Assembly: GCA_023702235.1 (NCBI GenBank)
Contig: JAMQCR010000002.1
Coordinates: 992,001-1,056,000, forward strand
Direction: 5' to 3'
Source: Neobacillus pocheonensis
GTDB lineage: Bacteria > Bacillota > Bacilli > Bacillales > Cytobacillaceae
Length of the DNA: 64,000 nt
The first letter of the stretch is position 1, and every line of letters starts with the position of its first letter. The notes under the pieces are model-generated. The model did not search any database. It was not told the origin of the DNA and worked only from the letters and a program-made list of their open reading frames with translations. Below are positions 16,387-26,370 of this stretch, piece after piece. Position numbers and translations under genes: made by a program.

Positions 16387-19230
16387 ATGAGTTCATTGGA
16401 TCAAAAGTTAGCCGAATTAAAAAATCAACAGCCGCAAGGATATTGGGGAGAACGGATTCTTTCACAGATTGAATATGCTAATCAACTATCAAAAATCAAA
16501 AATCATCAGTATCAAACGCTACTTGAATCAACATTAAGTTTTTTGGCTGAAAGAGTCATAGAGGAAGGAACGATAACTAAGAGTGCAGCAATGGAGGCAG
16601 AAAATTCAATTCTTGAGATTTCACCAAGGGCGAAGGAATTTAAAATGATTTGTGCTGCCCATGCACATATTGATATGAACTGGATGTGGCCATGGGATGA
16701 AACAGTAGCGGTAACGCTGGATACATTCAGGACAATGCTTGATCTAATGAAGGAATACCCGGCATTCAAATTTTCACAGTCGCAAGCATCCATTTATAAG
16801 ATTGTCGAAGATTATGCGCCAGCCATGCTTGCAGAAATTAAAGAAAGAGTAAAGCAAGGGCGTTGGGAAGTAACCGCCTCTCATTGGGTAGAGGCAGATA
16901 AAAATATGCCAAATGCAGAAAGTTTATCCCGACATCTCCTCTATACCAAGCGCTACCTTTCTAATTTACTAGAAATTGAACCTAAGACTTTAAATATTGA
17001 TTTTGAACCGGATACTTTTGGCCACAGTGTGAATGTTCCAGAAATTTTGTCAAACGGTGATGTGAAGTATTACTACCATTGCCGCGGTTATGAAGGCCAT
17101 CAACTATATCGGTGGTACGCCCCTTCAGGCAGCTCCGTAACAGTATACCGGGAGCCCATTTGGTACAATGCAGAAATTGACCCATCAATGGCACTCTTCT
17201 TACCGGAGTTTTGCCAAACACATAATATTGATACGATGTTAAAGGTTTACGGGGTAGGCGATCATGGTGGAGGTCCGACTCGACGGGATATCGAAAGTAT
17301 CATCGATATGAATACCTGGCCGGTTTTTCCGCAAATCTATTTCGGGACTTTCGGAGAATTTTTTACGCGAGTTGAGAAGATTAAGGAGCAGCTGCCAAAG
17401 GTAAAAGGTGAGCTGAATTTCATATTTACTGGTTGTTATACCTCACAAAGCAGAATTAAAATGGCCAATCGCGTAGCAGAAGCAACCTTAAATGAGGCGG
17501 AAACTTTTTACGCTCTTTCTTCATTAACTGATCATACGGAATATCCGAAGGACTCCTTTGAAAAGGCATGGAGAAATGTGTTGTTCAATCAATTTCATGA
17601 TATTATCCCGGGTTCTGGAATTGTTGACACACGGGAGTATGCTATGGGCTTATTTCAAAGTACAATGGCCATTGCGAATACGAACAGAAGTTTAGCACTT
17701 CGTCAAATCACTTCACATATTAATACATCTGAATTAGTTACGGCACATGAATCCTTTGGAGATTCCGTATCTGAAGGAGCAGGAGTTGGATTTGGAATAA
17801 AGGAATTTAAAAATATGCGGACCGAAAGAGGCAGTGGAATGACCCGCATTTTCCATTTTTTCAACAGTTCACTAACAGCCCGTAAAGAGGTTGTGGAAGT
17901 GACAGTTTGGGATTGGAAAGGAAATACCAAGGCCATTGTTTTCAAAGATGGAGCTGGTAACCCTACAGATCACCAGCTCCTTGATGAAGGATTTAATGAA
18001 TACTGGGGGCACCATTATATTCGTGTTCTCGTCTATGTTCACGTACCAGCATGCGGATATAGTACTTATGTCATGTCTGAACAAGCATATGTCACACCAC
18101 TTGAATATCCAGAACAGCCCCGTGTGGATCAGGTAGACCGGTTTGTGTTGGAAAATGACTTGATTAAGGCTACCTTTCACACACAAAATGCGACGATTGT
18201 TTCATTGATTGATAAAAGTAACGGAGAGGAATTGATCGATGCCAATTATCCAGCGGGTGTATTTCGATTTATTGAGGAAGATGATTCAAAAGGAATGACC
18301 GCCTGGTGGGTGGGAAGGTACATGAATGTTCGAGATCTGCATCAAAACGTTAAAATCAAGCCTCTTTTCAAACATTCGAATTCATTAAGACAAGGTATCC
18401 TATATGAAATAGAATTTGAAAGTTCTAGTTTAAAAGTTGAAGTTACACTGGATCATGATAAGGCACGAATGGATTTTAATGTAGAGTGTGATTGGCATGA
18501 ACTTGGAAAGAAGGGATCGCGTATTCCGCAGCTGAATTTTTATGTGCCAGTAGCATACCAATGTAAATTTTACAGATATGATGTACCTGCAGGTTCCATT
18601 GATCGTGATGCACGAGATATGGATGTACCAGGTAATAGCTGGATGTTAGGTGTTAACAATCACGCAGGGAAAAAATCCGTGATGATTGTAACAGACAGCA
18701 AGTACGGTTTTCGCGGTCAAGATGATTCATTGTCGGTAACCCTAATCAGAAGCTCATTTGACCCGGATCCATATCCTGAACAAGGGATTCACCGCTTTAG
18801 ATTGGCTGTTGGCCTTGTTTTTTCCCATTCGAATAAAGAGTTGATTGAGTACGCGTATCATTATCATCATCCATTAAACGTGATTTCCGATGCTGCCCAT
18901 AAAGGTACACAACCATTGTCTAAAAGCTTTGTTGAACTTTTAGAAGGAAGTGTGGCGATTTCAGCCATTAAAATCGCAGAGGATGATCCAAGTAAATTAA
19001 TACTAAGGTTATATGAAACAAATGGTGCACAGACAGACGCGGTCTTGTACTTTCCAAATAAAGCAGTAGAATCTGTAGATTTTGTTAATCTGAATGAAGA
19101 AAAACAAGAGCTTCGTTTTAGACCATTAGTAGAGAACAATCATGTGACTGTATCGATTCAACCCTATCAAATCGTGACCTTAAGTATAAAGTTAAAAGAG
19201 GAATCCATCAAAGGCCATGCTTTCAAATAA
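16387..19230 (+). CDS. Alpha-mannosidase-type GH38 glycosidase 2
   Basis: A 947-aa GH38 enzyme without the long N-terminal beta domain of the first. It carries AHAHIDMNWMWPWDE (residues 91-105; metal ligands H and D), WVEADKNMPNAESL (nucleophile D near 170), FEPDTFGHSVNVPEI and GVGDHGGGPTRRD near 288, then the HDIIPGSG motif and C-terminal beta domains. There is no signal peptide, so it is cytoplasmic. I choose ATG 16387, with GAGGTG seven bases ahead, over ATG 16354. The low similarity to the GH38 at 9522 and different active-site surroundings (HID-MNW versus HID-VAW) suggest a different linkage or substrate, not simple redundancy. Confidence 0.9.
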   Translation: MSSLDQKLAELKNQQPQGYWGERILSQIEYANQLSKIKNHQYQTLLESTLSFLAERVIEEGTITKSAAMEAENSILEISPRAKEFKMICAAHAHIDMNWMWPWDETVAVTLDTFRTMLDLMKEYPAFKFSQSQASIYKIVEDYAPAMLAEIKERVKQGRWEVTASHWVEADKNMPNAESLSRHLLYTKRYLSNLLEIEPKTLNIDFEPDTFGHSVNVPEILSNGDVKYYYHCRGYEGHQLYRWYAPSGSSVTVYREPIWYNAEIDPSMALFLPEFCQTHNIDTMLKVYGVGDHGGGPTRRDIESIIDMNTWPVFPQIYFGTFGEFFTRVEKIKEQLPKVKGELNFIFTGCYTSQSRIKMANRVAEATLNEAETFYALSSLTDHTEYPKDSFEKAWRNVLFNQFHDIIPGSGIVDTREYAMGLFQSTMAIANTNRSLALRQITSHINTSELVTAHESFGDSVSEGAGVGFGIKEFKNMRTERGSGMTRIFHFFNSSLTARKEVVEVTVWDWKGNTKAIVFKDGAGNPTDHQLLDEGFNEYWGHHYIRVLVYVHVPACGYSTYVMSEQAYVTPLEYPEQPRVDQVDRFVLENDLIKATFHTQNATIVSLIDKSNGEELIDANYPAGVFRFIEEDDSKGMTAWWVGRYMNVRDLHQNVKIKPLFKHSNSLRQGILYEIEFESSSLKVEVTLDHDKARMDFNVECDWHELGKKGSRIPQLNFYVPVAYQCKFYRYDVPAGSIDRDARDMDVPGNSWMLGVNNHAGKKSVMIVTDSKYGFRGQDDSLSVTLIRSSFDPDPYPEQGIHRFRLAVGLVFSHSNKELIEYAYHYHHPLNVISDAAHKGTQPLSKSFVELLEGSVAISAIKIAEDDPSKLILRLYETNGAQTDAVLYFPNKAVESVDFVNLNEEKQELRFRPLVENNHVTVSIQPYQIVTLSIKLKEESIKGHAFK

Positions 19231-19317
19231 GTCGAAAGGAATGGAAGTAATGGTTGCTGGTCATGTTTGTATAAGGAGAACGCTTAACTAATAATTTAAA
19301 ATATTGGAGGAATTGCG

Positions 19318-20337
19318 ATGTCACAATTGACAGTTGGAATTATCGGCGCAGGTCGGATTGGAAAATTACATGTTGATAATTTAAGAAAGATCCCGCAAAT
19401 TCACATTAAAAGTGTTTCGGATGTTGTAATTAACCATCTTAAAGCATGGGCGAAGGAAAAACAAATAGAAGTACTGACAAACGATTATCATGAATTACTC
19501 GCTGATCCAGAAATTCAAGCAGTTTTCATTTGTTCACCAACTAATACACACGCCACAATCATTAAAGAAGCAGCACTTGCTGGAAAAGATATCTTCTGTG
19601 AAAAACCAGTTAGTTTATCAGTAGAGGAAACGGAAGAAGCACTAGCAGTTGTTGAGAAAGCCGGAGTAAAACTACAAATTGGTTTTAACCGCCGCTATGA
19701 TCCGAATTTCCGTAAAATTCAAATAATTGTGAAAGAGGGACGAATTGGTCAGCCTCATATTTTACGAATTACGTCTCGTGACCCGGAGCCACCAGGTGTT
19801 GATTATGTGAAAGTTTCCGGCGGATTGTTTATGGATATGATGATCCATGATTTCGATATGGCCCGCTACATAACAGGCAGTGAAGTTGTGGAAGTTTCTG
19901 CTGCCGGAGCAGTGCTGGTGGATCCGGAAATTGGTGAAGCGGGCGACGTTGATACCGCTATCGTTACATTGAAATTTACTAATGGAGCTCTAGGCGTAAT
20001 TGATAACAGCCGCCAGGCAGTGTATGGTTATGATCAGCGCCTTGAAATTTTCGGTGATAAAGGGGCAGCGCAAGCTGATAACAATCGTGGCACTAATGTT
20101 GAAGTTTCGTCAGCTGAGTTTGTTACGAAAGATAAGCCGCTTCACTTTTTCCTTGAGCGTTACAGGCAAGCATATATCGATGAGGTTTTAGAATTTGCTT
20201 CCGCTATTCTTGAAAATACAGAAATCACCTGCACAGGCTTTGATGGACTCCAGGCACAAAGAATCGCAAAGGCAGCATTGGAATCACTTGAAAAAGGAGT
20301 CCCAGTCAAATTAAATCAGGCAGTTCAAGTAATTTAA
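19318..20337 (+). CDS. iolG: Inositol 2-dehydrogenase-like oxidoreductase
   Basis: A 339-aa Gfo/Idh/MocA protein with GIIGAGRIGKLHVDNL, CEKPVSLSVEETEEAL and GFNRRYDPNF, a combination typical of IolG. IolG oxidises myo-inositol to scyllo-inosose with NAD; the key lysine is in the EKP motif near residue 97, and the HDFDMARY helix is present. TTGGAGGAATTGCG precedes ATG 19318. It is followed by an iolE-like gene but not by the rest of an iol operon. The pair may therefore act on an oxidised sugar ring in the mannoside pathway instead of free inositol. Confidence 0.8.
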   Translation: MSQLTVGIIGAGRIGKLHVDNLRKIPQIHIKSVSDVVINHLKAWAKEKQIEVLTNDYHELLADPEIQAVFICSPTNTHATIIKEAALAGKDIFCEKPVSLSVEETEEALAVVEKAGVKLQIGFNRRYDPNFRKIQIIVKEGRIGQPHILRITSRDPEPPGVDYVKVSGGLFMDMMIHDFDMARYITGSEVVEVSAAGAVLVDPEIGEAGDVDTAIVTLKFTNGALGVIDNSRQAVYGYDQRLEIFGDKGAAQADNNRGTNVEVSSAEFVTKDKPLHFFLERYRQAYIDEVLEFASAILENTEITCTGFDGLQAQRIAKAALESLEKGVPVKLNQAVQVI

Positions 20338-20477
20338 TAGAAATGAAGGAATGATACTACGAACCTCCTAATAGTAGAAAAGATTGTACGTTTAATCTAA
20401 TGGAGTTAGTAGGTAATGTATTGACTTAAATGGCAATGAGACGAATAGGCCATTGTTTGCAATGTAACGGACAATTA

Positions 20478-21361
20478 ATGATGGAGGATAAGACATTTTT
20501 TAAAACTAATCAAGTAAAATTGGCAATTGCCCCAATCGGCTGGATGAACGATGATATGCCTGAACTCGGCAGCGAAGTGACGCTTTCCGGTTTTTCAGGA
20601 AGTGAAGTAGGAAACAAGTATCCGCGTGACTCAGAGGTACTGAAAAAGGCTCTTTCTTTAAGAGGATTAGACATTGCAAGTGCTTGGTTTAGTTCCTTTT
20701 TAACATCAAAGCCATTTGAAGAAACAGCAAAAGCTTTCATAGAGCACCGTGATTCTTCATGAAATGGGTGCAAAAGTGATTGTTGTCTCAGAACAAGGCA
20801 ACAGCATCCAGGCCAATTAGAAACACGCAATTTGAAAATAAACATGAAAATACTGAAGATGAATGGAAGCTTTTATTGGAAGGGCTGCCTCGCCTTGGCG
20901 ACCTTGCGGCTGAAAAAGGCATGAAAATTGTCTACCATCTTCACATGGGTACAGGAGTGCAAACAACAGTTGAAATCGACCGCTTAATGGAAGGAACAGC
21001 CCTTGAAAAAGTATCCCTTCTTTACGATACAGGCCACCTTGTATTCTCTGGGGAGAATCACTTGGCAGTGTTAAAAAAATACGTAGATCGGATCCATCAT
21101 GTTCACTTAAAGGATGTCCGTATGGATGCTGTGGAAAGAGTACATAGTGAAAAATTGAGGTTTTTACATGCTGTAAAAGCAGGGGTTTTCTCTGTACTAG
21201 GAGACGGCGTCATTGATTTCAAACCGGTATTTGAGGTGCTAAGCGAAGCAGGTTACAAAGGATGGTTTGTTGTCGAGGCCGAACAGGATCCGGCAATGGC
21301 CAATCCATTTGAATATGCAGTTAAAGCAAGGAAGTACATCCGGGAAACAGCCGGGTTGTAA
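20478..21361 (+). pseudogene. iolE: Inosose dehydratase-like TIM-barrel protein, multiply frameshifted
   Basis: The N-terminus KLAIAPIGWMNDDMPELG and EVGNKYPRDSEVLKKALS match IolE, which dehydrates scyllo-inosose; the C-terminal part has YHLHMGTGVQTTVEIDRLM and HHVHLKDV metal-site histidines. Three deletions disturb the frame: 2 nt near 20754 (HRDF-L), 1 nt near 20811 (SIQG) and 1 nt near 20826 (ETPQFENK); together they restore the final frame. About nine residues usual after ELG also appear to be missing in frame. So many losses within 350 bp may mean real decay or a poor stretch of assembly. The start is uncertain; no strong ribosome site precedes ATG 20478. Confidence 0.75.
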
Positions 21362-21571
21362 ATGAAAGAAAATACCTTTCTAGTCAAAATAACATTTCTT
21401 AAAAGCAAATGATTGCGATGCAGGGGTTTTCAGTTCAGAAAATACAGAAATAGTAATCGTGGCAATAAGCAGTAAGGACGGGGGAAGAACTCTTAAAGAG
21501 TTCCACTTTGAGGTGCATGAGCCTTATTCAGTAAGTTAAATGACAATCAAATGACAGTATATAATTGCACA

Positions 21572-21610
21572 GAAAAGAGTGCCCATTGAATCAAAATGGC
21601 ACTCTTTTTT
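21572..21610 (+). terminator. Strong Rho-independent terminator
   Basis: AAAAGAGTGCCATT-type arms (AAAAGAGTGCCCATT and AATGGCACTCTTTTTT) form a long stem with a GAATCAA loop and end in six Ts. It closes the second glycan operon, about 210 bases after the iolE-like gene. Confidence 0.85.
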
Positions 21611-21698
21611 CATTATTTTACGACCTATTTTATGTAAATAATATTTTTCCATTCATAAACTTTATTTGCGATTCCCAACCTCTCTTTACAGGAGTTTT

Positions 21699-22020
21699 AT
21701 GAAAATATTAATTTTGGTAAGTTTGCAAAAATTATTAAAAACCAGTGCATCCACAACTACTTCTTCTGTTCGGGGGATATTTGCTGATCATTCAGACGCA
21801 CGACCTGAATTTTTATCCTTACTTCAAAGATAAGGGGAAATTTTTGGTGTTAAATGCGATTCTATTAGAAATTCATAGATGCTATGATTCTTTTAATAGA
21901 AGAGCAAAATTGGAAGGGATATGTAAATTAAGGGTGGATATTAATAAAAAGAAATTTATTTTTTTCGATAAAGTTACCATTATACTTAATCCAGTAAATC
22001 ATGAAGGTTGTTATCGATGA
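21699..22020 (+). other. Weakly supported coding stretch before the glycosyltransferase
   Basis: Two overlapping frames are open. One starts at ATG 21699 (44 codons, MKILILVSLQKLLKT) with CAGGAG just ahead. The other runs from 21745 to a stop at 22018-22020 that overlaps the glycosyltransferase start as ATGA. The second is 91 codons and rich in aromatic and basic residues in its C-terminal part. I recognise neither. One may be the broken end of a gene preceding the glycosyltransferase. Confidence 0.25.
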
Positions 22021-22649
22021 AAAAAGTTGGATTAGTCATGAGAAAAATACAATTTATCGAGTCCCAAGGACCTCGTGTCTTTGCGGATCGATTAAAGCAA
22101 ATCTGTAAAGAATTTGGTGTTGACATTGTTTTTATATCACCCGATCGTCATGTTAGCGGGTATGATTGGATTCCAGGCTATGAACATGAAAAAGGTGATT
22201 TAGTAAACTATGATATTGTATTGGATAAAATCTACTCGGAAAACATTGATCATGTTATATATACTGTTTCAGGATTCACCTATTTAAAAATGTTCATAAA
22301 AAATAGCGTTTTATTCCCACATAGTTTTCCAGATCCGGCCTTAACTGGTTATGAAATGATGAAGCCGTTTTATCAAATGGTTGATAAGGCAATTGTACAA
22401 ACGGAATTTCTTAAACGTGAATTAGACTCAAAATTTGGCGTTAGAGATGTAACCGTTATTCCAATTGGTTTAAATGAAAGTTTAGCAGAGAAGTATTTTG
22501 ATCCTTCGCAAATCGTAGAAAATCGCGTACTTTGGATAGGAAGGGACGAGGAAAATAGACGTCCTGACCTATATCCAAAAAAAGGGAAAATTACTACAAA
22601 TACGGGTAGGGCTTTCTTTATAATGACCTCACTAAATATTTCTTTATGA
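22017..22649 (+). pseudogene. Group 1 glycosyltransferase, truncated
   Basis: The 210-residue product starts MKKVGLVMRKIQFIESQGPR and contains SVLFPHSFPDPALTGYEM, VDKAIVQTEFLKREL and VTVIPIGLNE, the pattern of the N-terminal Rossmann half of a GT4-like glycosyltransferase. It reaches VLWIGRDEENRRPD, where the nucleotide-sugar-binding C-terminal half should begin. It then runs into unrelated sequence (LYPKKGKITTNTG) that overlaps the 3' end of gerB on the opposite strand. The loss of the C-terminal domain means it is inactive. The break marks a rearrangement near 22565. Confidence 0.65.
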
Positions 22650-23711
22650 TCAAAATAATAACTAGGAGGAATGGAATGATAAATTGAAATGGAATATGTA
22701 AAAAAAGTGGAACAACTTTCAATCCAATGAACAGGTGTTGAATAATATTTTTAGATAATATAAATGTGAATAAAAAGATTATGACCATGGAAATCATAAT
22801 TAGTCGATTTAGCTTTTTTTTGGAAACAAGTTAGTAAGAATCATTAACCCGCTGTACATAAAAACGGAAATTTTCACAAATCCCCCTATTAAATTGATGA
22901 TTACAGCAAAAACCTCTAAATGGGGTAAAATATCTAATACGCTAGTTAATTCCAAAGCCTTTACAAATGGAAATACATACAAGTTGACCGTTTCAGAACT
23001 TAACAAGCCAATTATCATTTCACCAGCTAAAAGTAGTAACACACCAGTTATACATAAAGAAATCCAACCGTATCTTCGTAAGGCTTTTTTATCTTTTACA
23101 TACGGAAATAACATGGTAAAAGCGATGAGCTCACCATACGGAAAAGTTAATCCTGTTGGGAACACAGAAGACATTATCTGCTTCCAACTTGTCCGAAATA
23201 CTGGAGTTAAATGGATGAGTTCAAAATAGGGTGATAGGTATCCAAATATAATGAGAACCAAAACTAATACACCAGTAAAAGCAAATAAAATCAATGAACT
23301 CCTTGCTATAGCTTCGATGCCAAGAAAACAGCTATATGACACCACCAAAAGAAACGTGAAAGATATAATCCAAAAAGGGACATTTTTAAAAAGCACTTCC
23401 CCTATGAAAAAAGAGAAATCTTTTAACACTCTTCCTGCGATGTATATAAAGTATAGACAATAAATAAACCCAAGTATTTTGGATAACCATTTTCCTAATC
23501 CTAGTTCTAAAAGTTGGATTAAATTACCCCATTTTCCTAAAGAATGGAGTAGGATATAGAGGTAAAAAATCCCGACTCCTAACCCCAATGCAAACAAAAT
23601 TGTGATCCACACGTCTTGTTTCGTTTCAAAGTTCCAGCCTACGACAATAGCGCTTCCAAGCAAAAAGTTGATCATTAAGGAGAATATTTCCAATGGAGCT
23701 AATCTGACCAT
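22618..23711 (-). pseudogene. GerB/GerKB-family spore germination permease, frameshifted
   Basis: A spore inner-membrane protein of the amino acid-polyamine-organocation type, the B subunit of a nutrient germinant receptor. Residues 1-300 contain about eight membrane segments (LEIFSLMINFLLGSAIVVGW, FPTGLTFPYGELIAFTMLFP). At the T8 run 22814-22821 (A8 on the coding strand) the frame shifts. With nine As it continues PKKKLNRLIMISMVIIFLFT and HIPFQFIIPFLLVIILIIKK to a stop at 22618-22620, giving about 364 residues, the normal length. It precedes gerC on the same strand; the gerA partner is missing. The downstream end overlaps the truncated glycosyltransferase. Confidence 0.75.
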
Positions 23712-23774
23712 CCATCTCTATTCCTTTCCATGCATAAAGAGTTTATTTTTGCGACGTTGAAATATCTCCTACAT

Positions 23775-24812
23775 CTAAAAATCCAACCTTACATTGGTTT
23801 GAATTTGTACGGTTGAATAGACAGAATTCCAATTGTTTTTTACCCTGTTCCACCTATCTGGCTGTTTTCGATACATCACTTCACCAAATCCATTTATATC
23901 AGTTTTTTTATTTTGTGTTTTCACTAACAGCTGATTAATCTGTTTTTGAAGATCCTGTTCTGCATCATGTTCTAAGGTGGCAATGGCTTTTGTAGTAGAA
24001 GTGTCTAAATTACACGATACGTCGGACAGCTTTCCTGTTATTTGAAGCTGAAGAAGAAAGGAGGGAACTCCCTCTTTATCTTGTAAATGAATAACAGGTT
24101 TGCTTCGAACGTCTTTCCATGTCACATATCCAGACTGTTTTTGGCACTTGGTTACTAAGGTGGTATCGTGAATTTTGGATTTGGTTAACGCATATAGGTT
24201 ACTGTCCTTAGAAGAAAGCCAATACGAAAGTCTTTGATTTTGAAAAACGGCTAATCCCTCTATTGCTAGCATAGTATCTGGAGTTGCCTTTTCAATATTG
24301 TCTTTTATTGTTCCTTTTGAGAAGGGACCTTTTATAGTGATATAAGGGATGGTTAGTTCCGTTCTATCCTGATTTAACATTTCCTTTATCTTATTGGAAG
24401 TAATATCAGTAAGATTCCCCCAGGACTCTCGTTTTCTTTTAAGCATTTCTTCCATTCTGTTCCCCGAAATTTTTTGAACAGGTGTAAGATTTGAAGCAGC
24501 TTATTCGCTGGTACTCCCTTGGATATGACAAACCTTATTTTGGCAGGCAAATTAGATTCCCGTATAAAGAAATGGGCAAGTGAAGAAATTCCTTCGGATT
24601 TTACTAATGATTCCCCTATAATAGCCACTTCTGTATTATCTAAGAAGATTGACCGAGCTAATTTATTATGAATACGGTCCATTGCTTCAGGGATGGTTCT
24701 TCCTTGTGCACTATACGTAAACGCACCTGTTTCAGCGGCTCCTTCTTTGCTATTAGCGGCCGGATTATATATTTGTATGCTAGCGGTATATCCTTCCTTA
24801 ATTGGAGCGCTT
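23775..24812 (-). pseudogene. GerC/GerKC-family germination lipoprotein, 5'-truncated and frameshifted
   Basis: The C subunit of a germinant receptor, without its start. Frames read SIQIYNPAANSKEGAAETG, FTYSAQGRTIPEAMDRIHNK and VAIIGESLVKSEGISSLAHF, then shift at the T6 run 24470-24475. They continue MEEMLKRKRESWGNLTDIT to the typical W-x(n)-V-x-V end at 23775. With one more base the two parts fuse. The signal peptide, lipid-anchor cysteine and about 40 N-terminal residues are missing because unrelated sequence on the other strand begins at about 24805. The copy cannot be functional, and the lone gerB-gerC pair lacks gerA. Confidence 0.7.
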
Positions 24813-25110
24813 GTACAAAAGCAAAAATGTAACAGTTCGGAATGATCCAGATGGACGTTCCCGTTTGAATGTAAACATTTTTACCGGTGATATTATCGTT
24901 ACTGATTTTGGCGATACACCACCGCATGGGAATATTCAAACGGCTACTTTATTTGATGCCTATCAAACATGGAAATCCTCAAGTATAGCAAAGGAATTGA
25001 GCTGCCATTGCCCGCAGGTTGCCTGCTTAGGACCAAACATACTAGTAAAGAATAGTTATTATCAAAATGAAGATTTTACGATTAAAAAGGCTAAAATTAC
25101 AAAGTTATAG
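24802..25110 (+). pseudogene. C-terminal SPASM-like fragment of a radical SAM protein
   Basis: About 100 residues, with no ribosome site at the first start. The pattern is INT-x-GN near IFTGDIIVTDFGDTPPHGN, W near TWKSSSIAKEL, and C-x-C-x4-CLGPN (SCHCPQVACLGPNILVK) followed by YY. This resembles the SPASM iron-sulphur domain at the end of peptide-modifying radical SAM enzymes. The N-terminal radical SAM domain is gone; the break coincides with the broken gerC 5' end at about 24805. A good terminator follows at 25120. The family call is tentative. Confidence 0.4.
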
Positions 25111-25119
25111 TAAATTGCT

Positions 25120-25152
25120 AAATGGCGGACTTAAATAGACCGCCATTTTTTT
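25120..25152 (+). terminator. Rho-independent terminator
   Basis: AAATGGCGG (25120-25128) pairs with CCGCCATTT (25140-25148) and seven Ts follow. It ends the radical SAM fragment. Confidence 0.85.
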
Positions 25153-25449
25153 ATTTTTATAAGCCCTAACTATTACCATTTAAATTTACAGATTGTGAAA
25201 GTCTACACTTAAAGTACCGAGCAGGTTGGTTAGATTGGAATTTTATTCCACACACTCTTAATCAGTATATTTTGTTAATTTCTCTATTTCTTTATCAGAA
25301 ACATACCGATGCTTGTAAAAAATGACATTATGGGACGGATACCTAATACTAAAATAATAGAAAAATATGGTAAATACGGAATGAAGATGATAACATAGAG
25401 GAGATTAACAAAGCATTCTTAATAATCAATAAAGTTAGGAGGGGAATTA

Positions 25450-26358
25450 ATGTTAGAAATAAAAAATGTGTCAAAAACTTACGATAAAAACATCGCCTTA
25501 CAAAACGTGAATTTTACTATTCCAAGTGGTGTTTGCTTTGGGTTAATTGGCCCAAATGGTGCTGGTAAATCCACGTTAATGAAAATCTTAGCTGGTATCA
25601 TCGAAAATTATGAGGGGGATGTTACTTTTCAAGGTGATAATGTTAAAACCAATTCTCACAAGGTGAAAAGACAAATTGGATATATTCCACAAGATATTGT
25701 TTTGAATGAAACTTTAACTGCAATTGATAATCTTGAATTCTTTGGTTCGGTTAACGGATTGTCGTCAAAAGAGGCAAAGATAAAAGCATTGAAAGTATTA
25801 GAGTTGGTTGGTTTAAAAGATAGAGGAAAAGAAGCAGTTAAAACCTTTTCTGGTGGGATGAAGAGACGAATTAATATCGGGTGTGGGTTAATGCATAATC
25901 CTAAATTTATTATTATGGATGAACCGACTGTGGGTGTGGATCCTCAATCCAGGAATTACATTTTTGAAATCATTCATAAATTAAAAACACAAAACATCAC
26001 GGTTTTATATTCTAGTCACTATATGGAAGAAATTGAGCATTTATGTGAATATATTGCTTTAATTGATAAGGGAACGGTATTGGAAAATGGTTCCGTACAA
26101 GAAGTACTACATAAATATTCTACTCCTTCTGTTTACGTTGAGGGGGAGAGAATAACGGAAGAAATATTCACTTCGCTAGGAAATGTCTATGTAAAAGGGA
26201 GCGGGATTGTGGTAGAAAACGATGAAGCCTTAACCTTATTAGAAAAGGTGACTAATTTATTGAAAGAACATCAATTAGAAGTAAATCGTTTAGAAATCGC
26301 AAAACCAAATCTAGAAGATATCTTTTTGAAGTTAACCGGAACATCTTTACGGGATTAA
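25450..26358 (+). CDS. ABC transporter ATP-binding protein (exporter type)
   Basis: A 302-aa cytoplasmic ATPase with Walker A GPNGAGKST (residues 36-44), Q-loop IPQDI, signature FSGGMKRR, Walker B IIMDEPTVGVD and the H-loop SSHYMEE. The C-terminal 80 residues are the extension usual for DrrA/CcmA-type exporters. TTAGGAGGGGAATTA precedes ATG 25450. Its partner permease starts 12 bases after its stop. Such pairs export antibiotics, peptides or lipids; the substrate cannot be told from sequence. About 300 bases upstream hold no gene and presumably the promoter. Confidence 0.9.
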   Translation: MLEIKNVSKTYDKNIALQNVNFTIPSGVCFGLIGPNGAGKSTLMKILAGIIENYEGDVTFQGDNVKTNSHKVKRQIGYIPQDIVLNETLTAIDNLEFFGSVNGLSSKEAKIKALKVLELVGLKDRGKEAVKTFSGGMKRRINIGCGLMHNPKFIIMDEPTVGVDPQSRNYIFEIIHKLKTQNITVLYSSHYMEEIEHLCEYIALIDKGTVLENGSVQEVLHKYSTPSVYVEGERITEEIFTSLGNVYVKGSGIVVENDEALTLLEKVTNLLKEHQLEVNRLEIAKPNLEDIFLKLTGTSLRD

Positions 26359-26370
26359 AGGAGTGATAAT

